Of a DNA stretch of 9,985 bases, positions 1 through 8,100 are shown one piece after another. Below the pieces are notes generated by a model. The model was not told the DNA's origin, made no database searches, and saw only the letters and a program-made list of their open reading frames with translations. Both the position numbers and the translations under genes were made by a program. Origin of the DNA: RGIG5327 sp045612485 (GTDB lineage: Bacteria; Verrucomicrobiota; Lentisphaeria; Victivallales; UBA1829); assembly GCA_045612485.1 (NCBI GenBank), contig JAZKZE010000041.1, positions 1-9,985 of the forward strand. Direction: 5' to 3'. Numbering within the stretch: the stretch's first letter is position 1; each line of letters opens with the position of its first letter.

Positions 1-89
1 TCTCCTGAAGGTTGCACAAAACAGGATAAAGAAGTATTTTTGAAAAAATCTGACAAAATCACTTTTTTAAAAGCAGATTTCTTTACGCA

Positions 90-128
90 CATAATTTTGT
101 AAAAATATGCCATTTTTACAAAATTATG
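90..128. repeat. Perfect 17-bp inverted repeat, operator-like
   Basis: The arm CATAATTTTGTAAAAAT (90-106) and its exact reverse complement (112-128) are separated by 5 bases (atgcc). The stem is almost pure A/T and neither side is followed by a run of T, so an intrinsic terminator is unlikely. The centre lies about 45 bases upstream of the -35-like TTGCTT at 153, which is a reasonable place for a transcription-factor site controlling the gene at 222. The regulator is unknown. The symmetry is read directly from the sequence; the operator role is inferred. Confidence 0.6.
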
Positions 129-152
129 GGATAGCTGTGAAGAAAATCCGGT

Positions 153-180
153 TTGCTTTTTTGTTTTTGCCGTGTATAGT
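153..180 (+). promoter_or_regulatory. Promoter-like sequence upstream of the gene at 222
   Basis: TTGCTT (153-158) and TATAGT (175-180) are separated by 16 bases. TATAGT matches five of six positions of the sigma70 -10 box, while TTGCTT keeps only the TTG of the -35 consensus. A start near base 187 would give a leader of about 35 bases ending in the ribosome binding site GGGAGG (211-216). The same TTGCTT precedes three other transcription units in the window, which strengthens the call. Confidence 0.5.
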
Positions 181-221
181 AAAAAATACCCGCAGAAATA
201 TTAATAAAAAGGGAGGAAAAT

Positions 222-1103
222 ATGGGTTTTCTCAAAGACAGGATCTGGTGCTGGGGATATATGCTTAACAGAGTGCCCGGATCGGCACCTTTCACTTTTG
301 AAAAGACAAGATGCAGTCTGGAAACACAGGCAGAGTATCTTGGCGCGGAACGCTGTTTTTATATGAACAGTATGTTCAGTAAAAGGTATGTGCAGACCTA
401 TTTCAAAAGCTGGGACGAAGATGTGATCTCCAACTGTGTGGAAGGGGTGCTTTCCGATGCCCATTTGCAGAGACTTTCCGGAATGAAAAAAGTTTTCTGT
501 ACGCTGGAACATCAGAACTATCTGGAATCTGCCATCCGTATTGCCAAAGCCTCCCTTGTTTACAAAAATATCTGTGGAGTACATTTTGATGACTTCAATT
601 CCGCCAACGGCGGGAAACTTATTGAAGAGATCCGGGATAAGATCAAGGAAATCAATCCCGCACTGAAAATTGCCGCTGTGACCTATTCCCATCAGAACTG
701 GGATGAAAATTATAAAGAGGGCATTCCCTTTATTGATGTGCTTTCCCGCTGGTGCTGGGTACCCTCTTTTGATTACTGGAATTCCCACGCTGACGATATC
801 AAAAGAGTCCGGGATCTTGCCGGAAGTGATAAAAAGATCCTTCAGGGGATCTATATCCATGATTTCGGTTCTTCCGGAAAACCTGTGACAGAGTGTTACA
901 GCTGTGTTCCCATAGATGTTTTCAAACGCAGTGTGGAAACCATTTGCGAACATACCTGCGAAAAGATCCTTGACGGGATCATTCTTCCCCAGGCAGCTTA
1001 TTACAGTGTTGCCAGTCACCGGGAACATGTGAAATTCCTGAAAGAATATGTGGACTGGGCAGATGGTACCATGACGGATTTCGGGGATGATGAGCCTCTG
1101 TAA
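222..1103 (+). CDS. Cytoplasmic Cys-rich protein, probable TIM-barrel glycosidase-like fold
   Basis: This encodes 293 residues from an ATG five bases after a strong GGGAGG (211-216). There is no signal peptide or membrane segment, so a cytoplasmic location is likely. I do not recognise a named family. Regularly spaced hydrophobic strands ending in acidic or aromatic residues suggest a (beta/alpha)8 barrel: GVHFDDF (119-125, with the acid pair D123/D124), KIAAVTY (149-155), WCWVPSFDYW (177-186), ILQGIYIHDF (206-215) and ILDGIILPQAAYY (249-261). Such acid-bearing strand ends are typical of glycoside hydrolases and related sugar enzymes, but no catalytic residue can be assigned with confidence. 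The protein has 11 cysteines, including CYSC (225-228) and CEHTC (242-246), which is many for a protein of this size. It appears to be transcribed alone and converges on the terminase gene. The reading frame is certain; the fold is inference. Confidence 0.85.
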   Translation: MGFLKDRIWCWGYMLNRVPGSAPFTFEKTRCSLETQAEYLGAERCFYMNSMFSKRYVQTYFKSWDEDVISNCVEGVLSDAHLQRLSGMKKVFCTLEHQNYLESAIRIAKASLVYKNICGVHFDDFNSANGGKLIEEIRDKIKEINPALKIAAVTYSHQNWDENYKEGIPFIDVLSRWCWVPSFDYWNSHADDIKRVRDLAGSDKKILQGIYIHDFGSSGKPVTECYSCVPIDVFKRSVETICEHTCEKILDGIILPQAAYYSVASHREHVKFLKEYVDWADGTMTDFGDDEPL

Positions 1104-1119
1104 TAATGGAAACGATATA

Positions 1120-1161
1120 AATAAAGCAGGAGGAAGTTTTATGCTTTCTTCCTGCTTTATT
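1120..1161. terminator. Hairpin between convergent genes, probable bidirectional terminator
   Basis: AATAAAGCAGGA (1120-1131) pairs perfectly with TCCTGCTTTATT (1150-1161). The stem extends inward to 1136/1145 with two G-U pairs around an 8-base loop. It occupies most of the 62 bases between the stop of the + strand gene (1103) and the stop of the - strand terminase gene (1166). T-richness after the stem is modest on both strands (a TTTT at 1171-1174 on the + strand), so termination may be inefficient. Position and pairing are seen directly; the function is inferred. Confidence 0.6.
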
Positions 1162-1165
1162 CATA

Positions 1166-2488
1166 TCATCTTTTCCACCTGCCGTCATCATGGATATTGA
1201 CGGTGATACTGCGGAAAGTGGAAGATTTTTCTTTCTTTTCCAGAGCCATGACCATGTAACGCAATGCGTCCATAGCGTGATCGTTGAGTTTTAATGGTTC
1301 CTCTTTTGCGTTGCGGGAGGAGTCGGCAGGAAGCCATTTATAATCATAGATCTCGGAAAGAAGATTTTTGAGATCATTGAAAAAATAGATACCGCATTGT
1401 CCGTTTTTCTGTTTTGCCAGCCGGTTTTTTACTGCTTGGATACCTATGATGACTTTTTTGTCGGCCCCTTTCGTAATGATTCCCGCTTCTTCCAGTTCGG
1501 CGCGTTCCTGTGCGTCGTGATCGGCAACGGTTGTCATATATTTTTCCTTTCCGGAAAGAGTTTTGATTTCTCCTGCAAGAACTCTTGTCCGTTCCCGGCT
1601 TTTATACAGTTCTCTGTAGATATATAATCTTCCATCATGGTCAACTGCTCCCCACAGACAGACAAAGGCATTGGTATAACCGAAATCTATGGCACGGATT
1701 TTCTGCCAGTCATCCGGAATGGGAAAGGGGGAGAGCGTATGGGTATCTTCATCAAATTCATCATAGACAGCTCCTTCATTATCCCGCCAGACGCCGGAAA
1801 GCATCCTTTCTTTCATGATCTGCGGCAGACTTTCCAGTGAGGCAAGATATTCCGGAGGGAGATTTTCTCTGTTGTCGTAAGCACAAAAATTGACTCTTGC
1901 CCATTTTGCTGCATCCGGAAGAGTGTTGCCGCTTTCAGGATCAATATGCCTGACACCCACAAAATGCAGCCAGTGCCGGGGACCTCTGGGATTGCAGTCC
2001 ATAATAAGTTTTGGGACGGCTTTGCGTTTTTTGTTATCAAAGGCATTTTGAGACAGCCTCGTGATTGCCATTTGCATACTTTGATAGGATAACTGGGTGG
2101 CTTCATTGAGATAGACGGTGATATACTCATTTCCTAAAATTTTTTCTGTCCGTTCCGCATCATCCAGACCGCCAACAATGATCCGGGAAGAGTTGAAAAA
2201 GATGACGGAAAGTTCCGATTCATTATAACGGTAAAGGGCATGTGGGATGAATTTTCTTAAATAACCCTTTATGGTATCTTCCCACAAAGAACTTTTTGCA
2301 TGGGAACGGCATTTTCTTGCGGCAAGCTGACGGCTGCCCGGATATTGGAGGGCACGGCGGACAAGATATTCCACGATGAGGGCGGTCTTTCCGGAACGGG
2401 AGCCGCCGTCAAAGAGGATACGGGTTTTATTTGGGGAAGTGAGAATATTCCATGCGTAACGCTGTTTTTGATTGAAGGCAAGTCCCAT
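1166..2488 (-). CDS. terL: Phage terminase large subunit (TerL), isolated from other phage genes
   Basis: This encodes 440 residues, a normal length for TerL, the DNA-packaging motor that pumps and cuts phage DNA at the portal. The N-terminal ATPase has a Walker A motif GGSRSGKT (28-35, K34), a Walker B-like ITVYLNEA (123-130, with E129 as likely catalytic glutamate) and LIMDCNP (161-167) at the coupling-motif position. The C-terminal RNase H-like nuclease keeps three acidic sites: AIDFGYTN (D268), VADHDA (D323) and LNDHAMDAL (D403/D407). All key residues are present, so the enzyme may be active. The start has AAAGGA six bases upstream. No small terminase, portal or capsid gene lies beside it: it sits alone, antisense to both neighbours. 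It may be a prophage remnant or a host-retained gene. Terminase identity is firm from the motifs, while its present role is unknown. Confidence 0.93.
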   Translation of the reverse strand: MGLAFNQKQRYAWNILTSPNKTRILFDGGSRSGKTALIVEYLVRRALQYPGSRQLAARKCRSHAKSSLWEDTIKGYLRKFIPHALYRYNESELSVIFFNSSRIIVGGLDDAERTEKILGNEYITVYLNEATQLSYQSMQMAITRLSQNAFDNKKRKAVPKLIMDCNPRGPRHWLHFVGVRHIDPESGNTLPDAAKWARVNFCAYDNRENLPPEYLASLESLPQIMKERMLSGVWRDNEGAVYDEFDEDTHTLSPFPIPDDWQKIRAIDFGYTNAFVCLWGAVDHDGRLYIYRELYKSRERTRVLAGEIKTLSGKEKYMTTVADHDAQERAELEEAGIITKGADKKVIIGIQAVKNRLAKQKNGQCGIYFFNDLKNLLSEIYDYKWLPADSSRNAKEEPLKLNDHAMDALRYMVMALEKKEKSSTFRSITVNIHDDGRWKR

Positions 2489-2591
2489 AAAAAATCCTTT
2501 CTTTTCTCTGCTGTATGCGTCAAAGAGTCCGGAAAAATCCTTCTATTTATGTGTAATACTCAATTATGCCTGAAAAAAATCTTTTTTTTTC

Positions 2592-2620
2592 TTGCTTTTC
2601 TTCTATTAATATGTTAGATT
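2592..2620 (+). promoter_or_regulatory. Promoter-like sequence for the pseudopilin operon
   Basis: TTGCTT (2592-2597) is followed after 17 bases by TAGATT (2615-2620), which matches four of six -10 positions. A start near 2627 would give a short leader of about 38 bases before the ATG at 2665. It lies just after a run of nine T in the 176-base divergent gap between the terminase and pseudopilin genes. I saw no equally good promoter facing the terminase gene. Confidence 0.45.
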
Positions 2621-2664
2621 ACAGTGAGGAAAAATATTGTAACAGTCAAATAAGGAGGTATTCT

Positions 2665-3345
2665 ATGAAAAAACGCGTATTTACACTGGTGGAACTCTTG
2701 GTGGTCATTGCCATTATTGCGGTACTTGCCGGACTTGCCATTCCTGCGGTGAGCATTGCCAAACAGAAGGCAAAACAGACCCAGGCAAGAGTGGATATCA
2801 ACTCTCTTGAAGCAGCCTTTGCTGAATATGAAAAAGATCGTGGAACACTTGCAGCACTGCCCAATTATGGCAGCCTTACCGGAAGCAACTATACTCTGGG
2901 TGATGATAAAAAAATCGTTAATGAGTTCGGCAGCAGGGATTCCAACCGGTATTATGATGCCATTATGGAGGTATTGACCTTTACGCCGGTGAATGGTGCT
3001 GCTGTGACAAGCTCCACGCACCTTGTTGCCGGCAACAATCTTTCTCTTTTGAGTTACAACAGAAAGCGTCAGCAGTATATGAGACCTGCTAAAGCTCTGG
3101 TAGCAGATTTGCAGAACAATCCGCAGGCAACGCCTTCTGAATTTCTGATCCTTGACCCCTGGGGCCGTCGTTACAATATTGCTCTGGATGGAAATTATAA
3201 CGGTTATATTGATGATGCCAACGGGTTTGGCGGGATCACACAGGCAAATACAAGGATCAATGCGAAAGTGATGATCTTCTCCTATGGATCTGATAAAGAA
3301 AACAGAAGAAATAATTACATCTGTTCCTGGAAACAGGGTAAATAA
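2665..3345 (+). CDS. GspG-like major pseudopilin (type II secretion / type IV pilin family)
   Basis: This encodes 226 residues. The N terminus is a class III prepilin leader and helix: a basic MKKRV, then FTLVELLVVIAIIAVLAGLA, with F6 as first mature residue and E10 as the conserved Glu+5. The residue before the cleavage point is Val rather than the usual Gly. The C-terminal part carries LDPWGRRY (163-170) and IFSYGSD (204-210), matching the DPWG..Y and SlGsDg signatures of GspG, the main subunit of the type II secretion pseudopilus. DGNYNGYIDDAN (175-186) resembles a calcium-binding loop, fitting the calcium dependence of GspG. The protein is longer than typical GspG (about 140 residues), with an extra stretch between about 60 and 155. 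The start was chosen because AAGGAGG (2652-2658) lies six bases upstream and the leader is complete; an in-frame ATG at 2566 is upstream of both. It is the first gene of a five-gene operon. Confidence 0.88.
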   Translation: MKKRVFTLVELLVVIAIIAVLAGLAIPAVSIAKQKAKQTQARVDINSLEAAFAEYEKDRGTLAALPNYGSLTGSNYTLGDDKKIVNEFGSRDSNRYYDAIMEVLTFTPVNGAAVTSSTHLVAGNNLSLLSYNRKRQQYMRPAKALVADLQNNPQATPSEFLILDPWGRRYNIALDGNYNGYIDDANGFGGITQANTRINAKVMIFSYGSDKENRRNNYICSWKQGK

Positions 3346-3352
3346 TGAAAAA

Positions 3353-3390
3353 TTTTCCTGCCTTTGTGCATAACATATACAGGAGGAAAA
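3353..3390 (+). promoter_or_regulatory. Possible hairpin masking the ribosome binding site of the second operon gene
   Basis: TTTTCCT (3353-3359) is complementary to AGGAAAA (3384-3390), which overlaps the AGGAGG (3381-3386) serving the ATG at 3392. The loop would be 24 bases. If it forms, it could lower translation of the minor pseudopilin relative to the major one. Seven mainly A-U pairs are weak, so this is only suggestive. Confidence 0.2.
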
Positions 3391-3391
3391 G

Positions 3392-4060
3392 ATGAAAAAA
3401 AGAAGCCGTTTTTATTACAATTTGGTGGAGATCACTCTTGCCATGGCGGTAGTGGGGATCGGGATCGCCGGGATCATGGCACTTTTCGTGCCTGCACTGG
3501 ATTCCTCCCGGGAATCTGTTGCAGAAAATTATTCTTCCCAGGTAGCGGAATCCCTGCTTGCCTATATTGAAAAAAGTAAAAGAAATAACTGGGAAAGTGA
3601 TGCTTTTTATAAAGTGGATTCAGCTCCCGACGAAGTTGCCGCCCTTACCTTCAAGGAATCTTATCCGGATACGACGGCATGGGCTACGCAGAGAAACTCC
3701 AGAAGCAGGGAATTACTGCCCGGAGTGTTTCAGCTGGATGATCTGAATGGTGCCGGTATCTATGGACTCACCCTCGGCGGAACTGTAAATGTCGGAGGGA
3801 CAGATATTCCCGACGGCAGTAAATTCTGTGCCATTGCAAGAGTATGGAAGACCAATGTGGGGATCAGTTCCGGAAGTACTGAGGGGATCTATGCTGCTGA
3901 CAGTGCCACAAATACGATTGCAGGCAGGATCGTCAACGGGGATGGCTCCACTCCGCAGAGTATTGTGCGAATCAATGTGGAGATCAGTTATCCGGCAACC
4001 GTTCCCCCCGCAAACCGGAAAAAAAGTTTGTATATCCTTGAGATCGGTAAAGTGCAGTAA
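3392..4060 (+). CDS. GspI/PilV-like minor pseudopilin
   Basis: This encodes 222 residues, with AGGAGG (3381-3386) five bases before the ATG and 46 bases after the GspG-like gene. The N terminus is an atypical prepilin leader (MKKRSRFY) followed by YNLVEITLAMAVVGIGIAGI; E13 sits at Glu+5 if cleavage falls between Y8 and Y9. The -1 residue would therefore be Tyr, not Gly. The helix runs into a soluble domain with no cysteine pair, ending in a strand-rich segment, RINVEISYP (193-201) and SLYILEIGK (212-220), as in minor pseudopilins. Second place in a G-I-J-K order argues for the I role: GspI nucleates the tip complex with J and K. The family is assigned from N terminus and position; GspH or a 'Verru_Chthon cassette protein B' type assignment is also possible. 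Confidence 0.78.
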   Translation: MKKRSRFYYNLVEITLAMAVVGIGIAGIMALFVPALDSSRESVAENYSSQVAESLLAYIEKSKRNNWESDAFYKVDSAPDEVAALTFKESYPDTTAWATQRNSRSRELLPGVFQLDDLNGAGIYGLTLGGTVNVGGTDIPDGSKFCAIARVWKTNVGISSGSTEGIYAADSATNTIAGRIVNGDGSTPQSIVRINVEISYPATVPPANRKKSLYILEIGKVQ

Positions 4061-4072
4061 GAGAGGTCTGTT

Positions 4073-5119
4073 ATGAAAAAGAAACACAGGATTTTTTCCT
4101 TTACTCTGGTGGAAGTCATCGTATCTATGGCGGTCTTTGCCATTTTGATGCTGGGACTTATGCAATTTTTCTCATCTGCACAGGGACTCTGGACAAGTAC
4201 AAGCAATCAGGTAAGTACTTACGAAGAAGCCCGTACTGCTATGAATATGATTGCAACTGACCTTATGTGTGCCTATTATGAGGAAGGCAGGACTGTGACT
4301 GTAGGAGGGGAGGAGGTTGAGGATCACCGTTATTTCTTTATCGTACAGGATCCGGAAAATACTTATCCTCCGGCATTGAATAGCGGACGCTTCAAAGGTC
4401 TGGCATTTGCCACACTCCGTCAGGCAAGAGCGCATGAGGATGCTGTAACAAGACTTACGGAAGTATTTTACCGTAAAAGGGGCAATCATCTGGAAATGCT
4501 TGAAATAGCGGATAATCTTCAGGATGTTGTACGGGAGAAAGGTTTGAATTGGAAATGGGTCACTGATTCAACAAATGATTTACCGGAGCCGGATAGAAAA
4601 TTTACTACGATTAACGCCAGTGAAGAGGAAGGGAAAAGATTTCCTTTTTATCAGCTGACAAACAAAGTGGGAAATTCCGGTGCCCCCAATAATGATACTC
4701 CTGTCACGGCGGATATTTTTGACGGGAAGTGGCCCGAAAAATCGACGAGACCGGCATGGTCGACTATTGCAAAAAATGTAGTGCGTTTTTCTGTGAAAGT
4801 CTTCCGGCCCTATGGCGGAGCGATGCAGTTTTCAGAAATGTTCAATCCTTCTGCTTCCAACGTGACAAAAATGCCGGATATGGTGGTTTTGCGGCTTCTT
4901 ATGATCGATCCGCAGACAGCAAAAGAGATCAAAGAGCTTGATCCGGATTGTATTTATGAAGAACATCTTGAAACACAGGTAAGCCGCAGTGGATTACTGT
5001 ATGATTCTGATGAGGTGGTTGCTAATGGTTCCGATGAGACGGAAAACCGCATCAGGGAACTCTTACGGAAAAATATGATCGTAGTAACAAGAGCAGTCAC
5101 ACTGACCCATGAGTTTTAA
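4073..5119 (+). CDS. GspJ/PilW-like minor pseudopilin
   Basis: This encodes 348 residues, starting 12 bases after the previous stop with GAGAGG (4061-4066) six bases upstream of the ATG. The leader MKKKHRIFS is followed by FTLVEVIVSMAVFAILMLGLM, with F10 as mature residue 1 and E14 as Glu+5; the -1 residue is Ser. After the helix, EEARTAMNMIATDL (51-64) is the amphipathic continuation usual in GspJ/PilW proteins. C-terminal strands VVRFSVKVFRP (236-246), MVVLRLLMID (270-279) and VVTRAVTL (337-344) fit the GspJ beta fold. It is larger than typical GspJ (about 200 residues). In type II secretion GspJ joins I and K at the pseudopilus tip in the inner membrane and periplasm. 'Verru_Chthon cassette protein C' is the closest named alternative I can recall. 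Confidence 0.8.
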   Translation: MKKKHRIFSFTLVEVIVSMAVFAILMLGLMQFFSSAQGLWTSTSNQVSTYEEARTAMNMIATDLMCAYYEEGRTVTVGGEEVEDHRYFFIVQDPENTYPPALNSGRFKGLAFATLRQARAHEDAVTRLTEVFYRKRGNHLEMLEIADNLQDVVREKGLNWKWVTDSTNDLPEPDRKFTTINASEEEGKRFPFYQLTNKVGNSGAPNNDTPVTADIFDGKWPEKSTRPAWSTIAKNVVRFSVKVFRPYGGAMQFSEMFNPSASNVTKMPDMVVLRLLMIDPQTAKEIKELDPDCIYEEHLETQVSRSGLLYDSDEVVANGSDETENRIRELLRKNMIVVTRAVTLTHEF

Positions 5120-5134
5120 TTGAAGGAGGTTTTT

Positions 5135-8100
5135 ATGTATAGGAAAATCATGGAAATACTCAGAAAGAGAAGAAGAGAAAAAGGGATCGCTGTAGTTTTT
5201 GTTCTGGGGATCCTGGGACTTCTTACGGTAATCGGTTTGGGGTTTGCTTCCACCGCTCTTCTGGATAATAAAATATCCTCCAACAATACCAATACGGGTA
5301 AAGCAAGACTTCTTGCCCGTTCTGCTTACATGCGTGCTTTTCAGCTGATGCGTGAAGGTGCTGCTTCTGAAAAAATTATAACAAGAAGTACGGATGCCCA
5401 TTATGACTGGCTCTGGCGTTTGAATACGACTCTGGACGGTATCGACCTTTTTGCCCTGCCGCAGAAATTTGATGCTGAATCCAATAATACGCTGCCCTCC
5501 TGGCAGTATGTTTATGATACAAGCGGCACAGAACGGCAGATCGTTGGCAGATTCGCTTATGTGGTGAAAGATGAAGTGGGGAAGATGGATCCTTCCGTTC
5601 ATTTCGGAAAATATCTTGCCTCAAAAGATAGAGCCGTACCTTTGAAACGTTTCGGTACTTCAGAAGCTGAACTGGATTATCTTGCTGCGATCGATTCCAC
5701 TGAAACGATCTATAAAGATGTGCAGGATGTGTTATTTAAAGCTCTTTACAAGAAACATGAGGGACAGGATATCTACAGTTTTGCTTCCCCGTTCCGCTGG
5801 CAGGATTTTATTTCCATGATGGGGGAAGCCTATCTTGATGCTTCTGTGGGAGGGCGTATCTCCACTGTCAATGAAGAAAAATTGCGGAATGTCAACGAAA
5901 CTTTGCAGGCAGGAACGCCGGAAGTATTCTGGATAGACAAGGACAACGATAAGGTACAGACAACAGATGAAATGTTCCATAGATTCAATCTGGCAAGAAC
6001 AGATTGGGATAAAGAGTATTTTGATGATGTCAATATCCTTTTCGGAAGAACGGCGGATAATGCCAGAATTGTAAGTAAAGTTAACGGGATCGATGAAAAA
6101 TGTATATACAATGCCCGTCCAGCCGGGGATAAAAATCTTGTCCGGCAGAATAAGAACAGAGCTGACGGAGAGGATGTGGGGACAACCGATTCCTGTTATG
6201 ATACCGGCGGTATCCAATGGCTGGGATTGACCGGGGCGGATCCTAAAAAGAATGCATCCGGCGAGGAAGATGAAAGCGGTTCCAACAGTTATATGAGTAC
6301 CACCGATCCTGTCGTCATCAAACGCAAGCAGATCGCTGCCAATATCATTCAGTACTGCCGGAAAGAGGATTCCAGAACTGTGACAGATCTTAAAGCAACC
6401 GTTACCGATTGGGCAGATGCCAATGCAGAACCTCTTTATGCCGGAGTGGGGAAACACCCCATGCTCAATGAAGTTGGATTCAAAGTTGGAATCAGCGGTA
6501 CGGCAGGCGTGACGGAATCTGTCGGGGAAGAACATACTGTACAGTGGCAGTATGTCATTGCCCCGCAGATCGCTGCGGAATTGATCGATATGTTTAATAT
6601 TCATCCTGATGACAGAAGAAATGCCCAGGTGCGTTTCTTTGGTAAGTTATCTCTGGATTATTATGATATCACTTCCGGAGCTTATAAAAATCAGGAAGTA
6701 AAATTTGATAATGTACCAATCAATATTTCCCAAGGTGACTGGACGCAATCTGCAACAGATTCTCTGCATGTAGGATATACCAATGGTACATGGATCCCCG
6801 CCGAGGAAATAGAGTTGAAGGGGACAGTAAAGATTTCTACAGATAATCCGGATGGTGCTGCCGCAGATCTGGCAAAAAATCTTGCAGTAAAGAATGTCAA
6901 AATGACATTAAGCAAAATTTATCTGCGTTATGAAAACTCTCTCAAAGATAAGATGCTGGACAGAGATTTTGCAAAGATCGACAAAGAGTTTACCATAAAA
7001 GAACAGGATTCCGGAGAAACGAAGATCGTAGGGGATCCGAAGTATTTTGCCTGTGCCGCCGCTGCAAATGATCCCAGGGTCAATCATAATCCTGCGGATT
7101 GGACGCCTCTTTCCATTTTCAAAACAACTGCGGCAAATGATCCTGTCAAACTGGATGTGGGAGAGGTTTTTGATTCAGAACCGGATATGATTTCTGCAAT
7201 AAAGCAGATCGCCACTCTTGGCAGAAATAATTTTGATCCATCTGAGTCTGCGGAGGTCCATTCTGACAATGTAACTGATACCCACAGAAAATTCGGGTAT
7301 AACTCTGCTACAAAAACTTTTTATGAAAATCAGGAAGTATATGACAAAGAAGAGGGGATGACCGATCCTGCCAATGGAGCCGTATCCACAGCATACATTG
7401 CTCAAAGACCCATGCTTTCTTTGTGGGAACTTGGGGCTATTTCCCGTGCAGAACCCTGGCGTACCATCAATCTGAAAAAGGCTGTTCCCCATTCAGCGGA
7501 TGGGGATGCCGGAAAAGGAATATGCGGCGGAAGGGACAATAGCCTTGCTTTAGGGAACGGTGATGCCGCAACCGTTGAAGGTGAAGGGTATCAGGCGGGC
7601 GATGGTAATATTCTGGATCAGGTGAAGATCAACCGTCTGTATCTGGGGGATGAGAGGGAAAAGGCACTTGGTGACGGAACAAATGTTCCATCATATATCA
7701 CCGATGACTTGAAAGCCTTCTGGACGGAAAGAACCCATTCTTTCGGAAAGATCAATATCAATACTTTGCAGGAAAGTGTACTGAAAGCACTTTTCAAAGG
7801 TATTTCCTTCAATGATACAAAATTGCACGAAAAACCGATAGACGAACGTAAAGCGTACTACAGTTTCATTGGTAAACTGAATGAAGCTGAACCCGGTGCT
7901 GCTTATGACGGAACAACTCTCGCCGGGGAGATCCTCAGAGATTCTGCTGCGGGAGATGAGAAAAAGAATACTTTCTTCAGAACAAGAACAGATATTCTAT
8001 TGCCTTTCTATAATCTGGACTTCAGCAATTCTTCAGTTGCAAAAAATGATGCCGCACAGGAACAGCTTATCGGCAAGACAATGAATCTTTTGAAAGCGGA

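Noticed and set aside
1..102. Frame 1 open from the left edge to a TAA at 100-102, possibly the end of an upstream gene
   Set aside because: It is only 33 codons, A/T-rich, with no recognisable protein pattern, and its stop falls inside the palindrome. Without the upstream sequence it cannot be supported.
201..1028. 275-codon open frame on the - strand across the first gene
   Set aside because: Its complement strand has an excellent ribosome binding site and a coherent protein. The antisense translation is rich in Phe, Ile, His and Gly and resembles no family.
1141..1200. 19-codon ORF with a strong AGGAGG and ATG
   Set aside because: The apparent ribosome binding site and start are parts of the terminator-like hairpin between convergent genes, and the ORF is antisense to the end of the terminase gene; the match is best explained by the hairpin.
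2566..2664. Upstream ATG extending the GspG-like protein by 33 residues
   Set aside because: The extension covers the promoter-like sequence and the AAGGAGG, and would bury the prepilin leader inside the protein.
1104..2664. Attachment-site repeats flanking the terminase as sign of recent insertion
   Set aside because: Comparing 1104-1165 with 2489-2664 by eye I found no shared direct repeat longer than ribosome-binding-site-like AGGAGG words.
5120..5134. TTG start for the GspK-like gene
   Set aside because: It would make the strong AAGGAGG part of the coding sequence; the ATG at 5135 is ideally spaced from it and gives a normal basic leader.
5732..6604. 290-codon - strand open frame inside the GspK-like gene
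   Set aside because: It is a shadow of the long + strand gene, rich in Ile, Phe, His and Cys with no start signal and no family resemblance.
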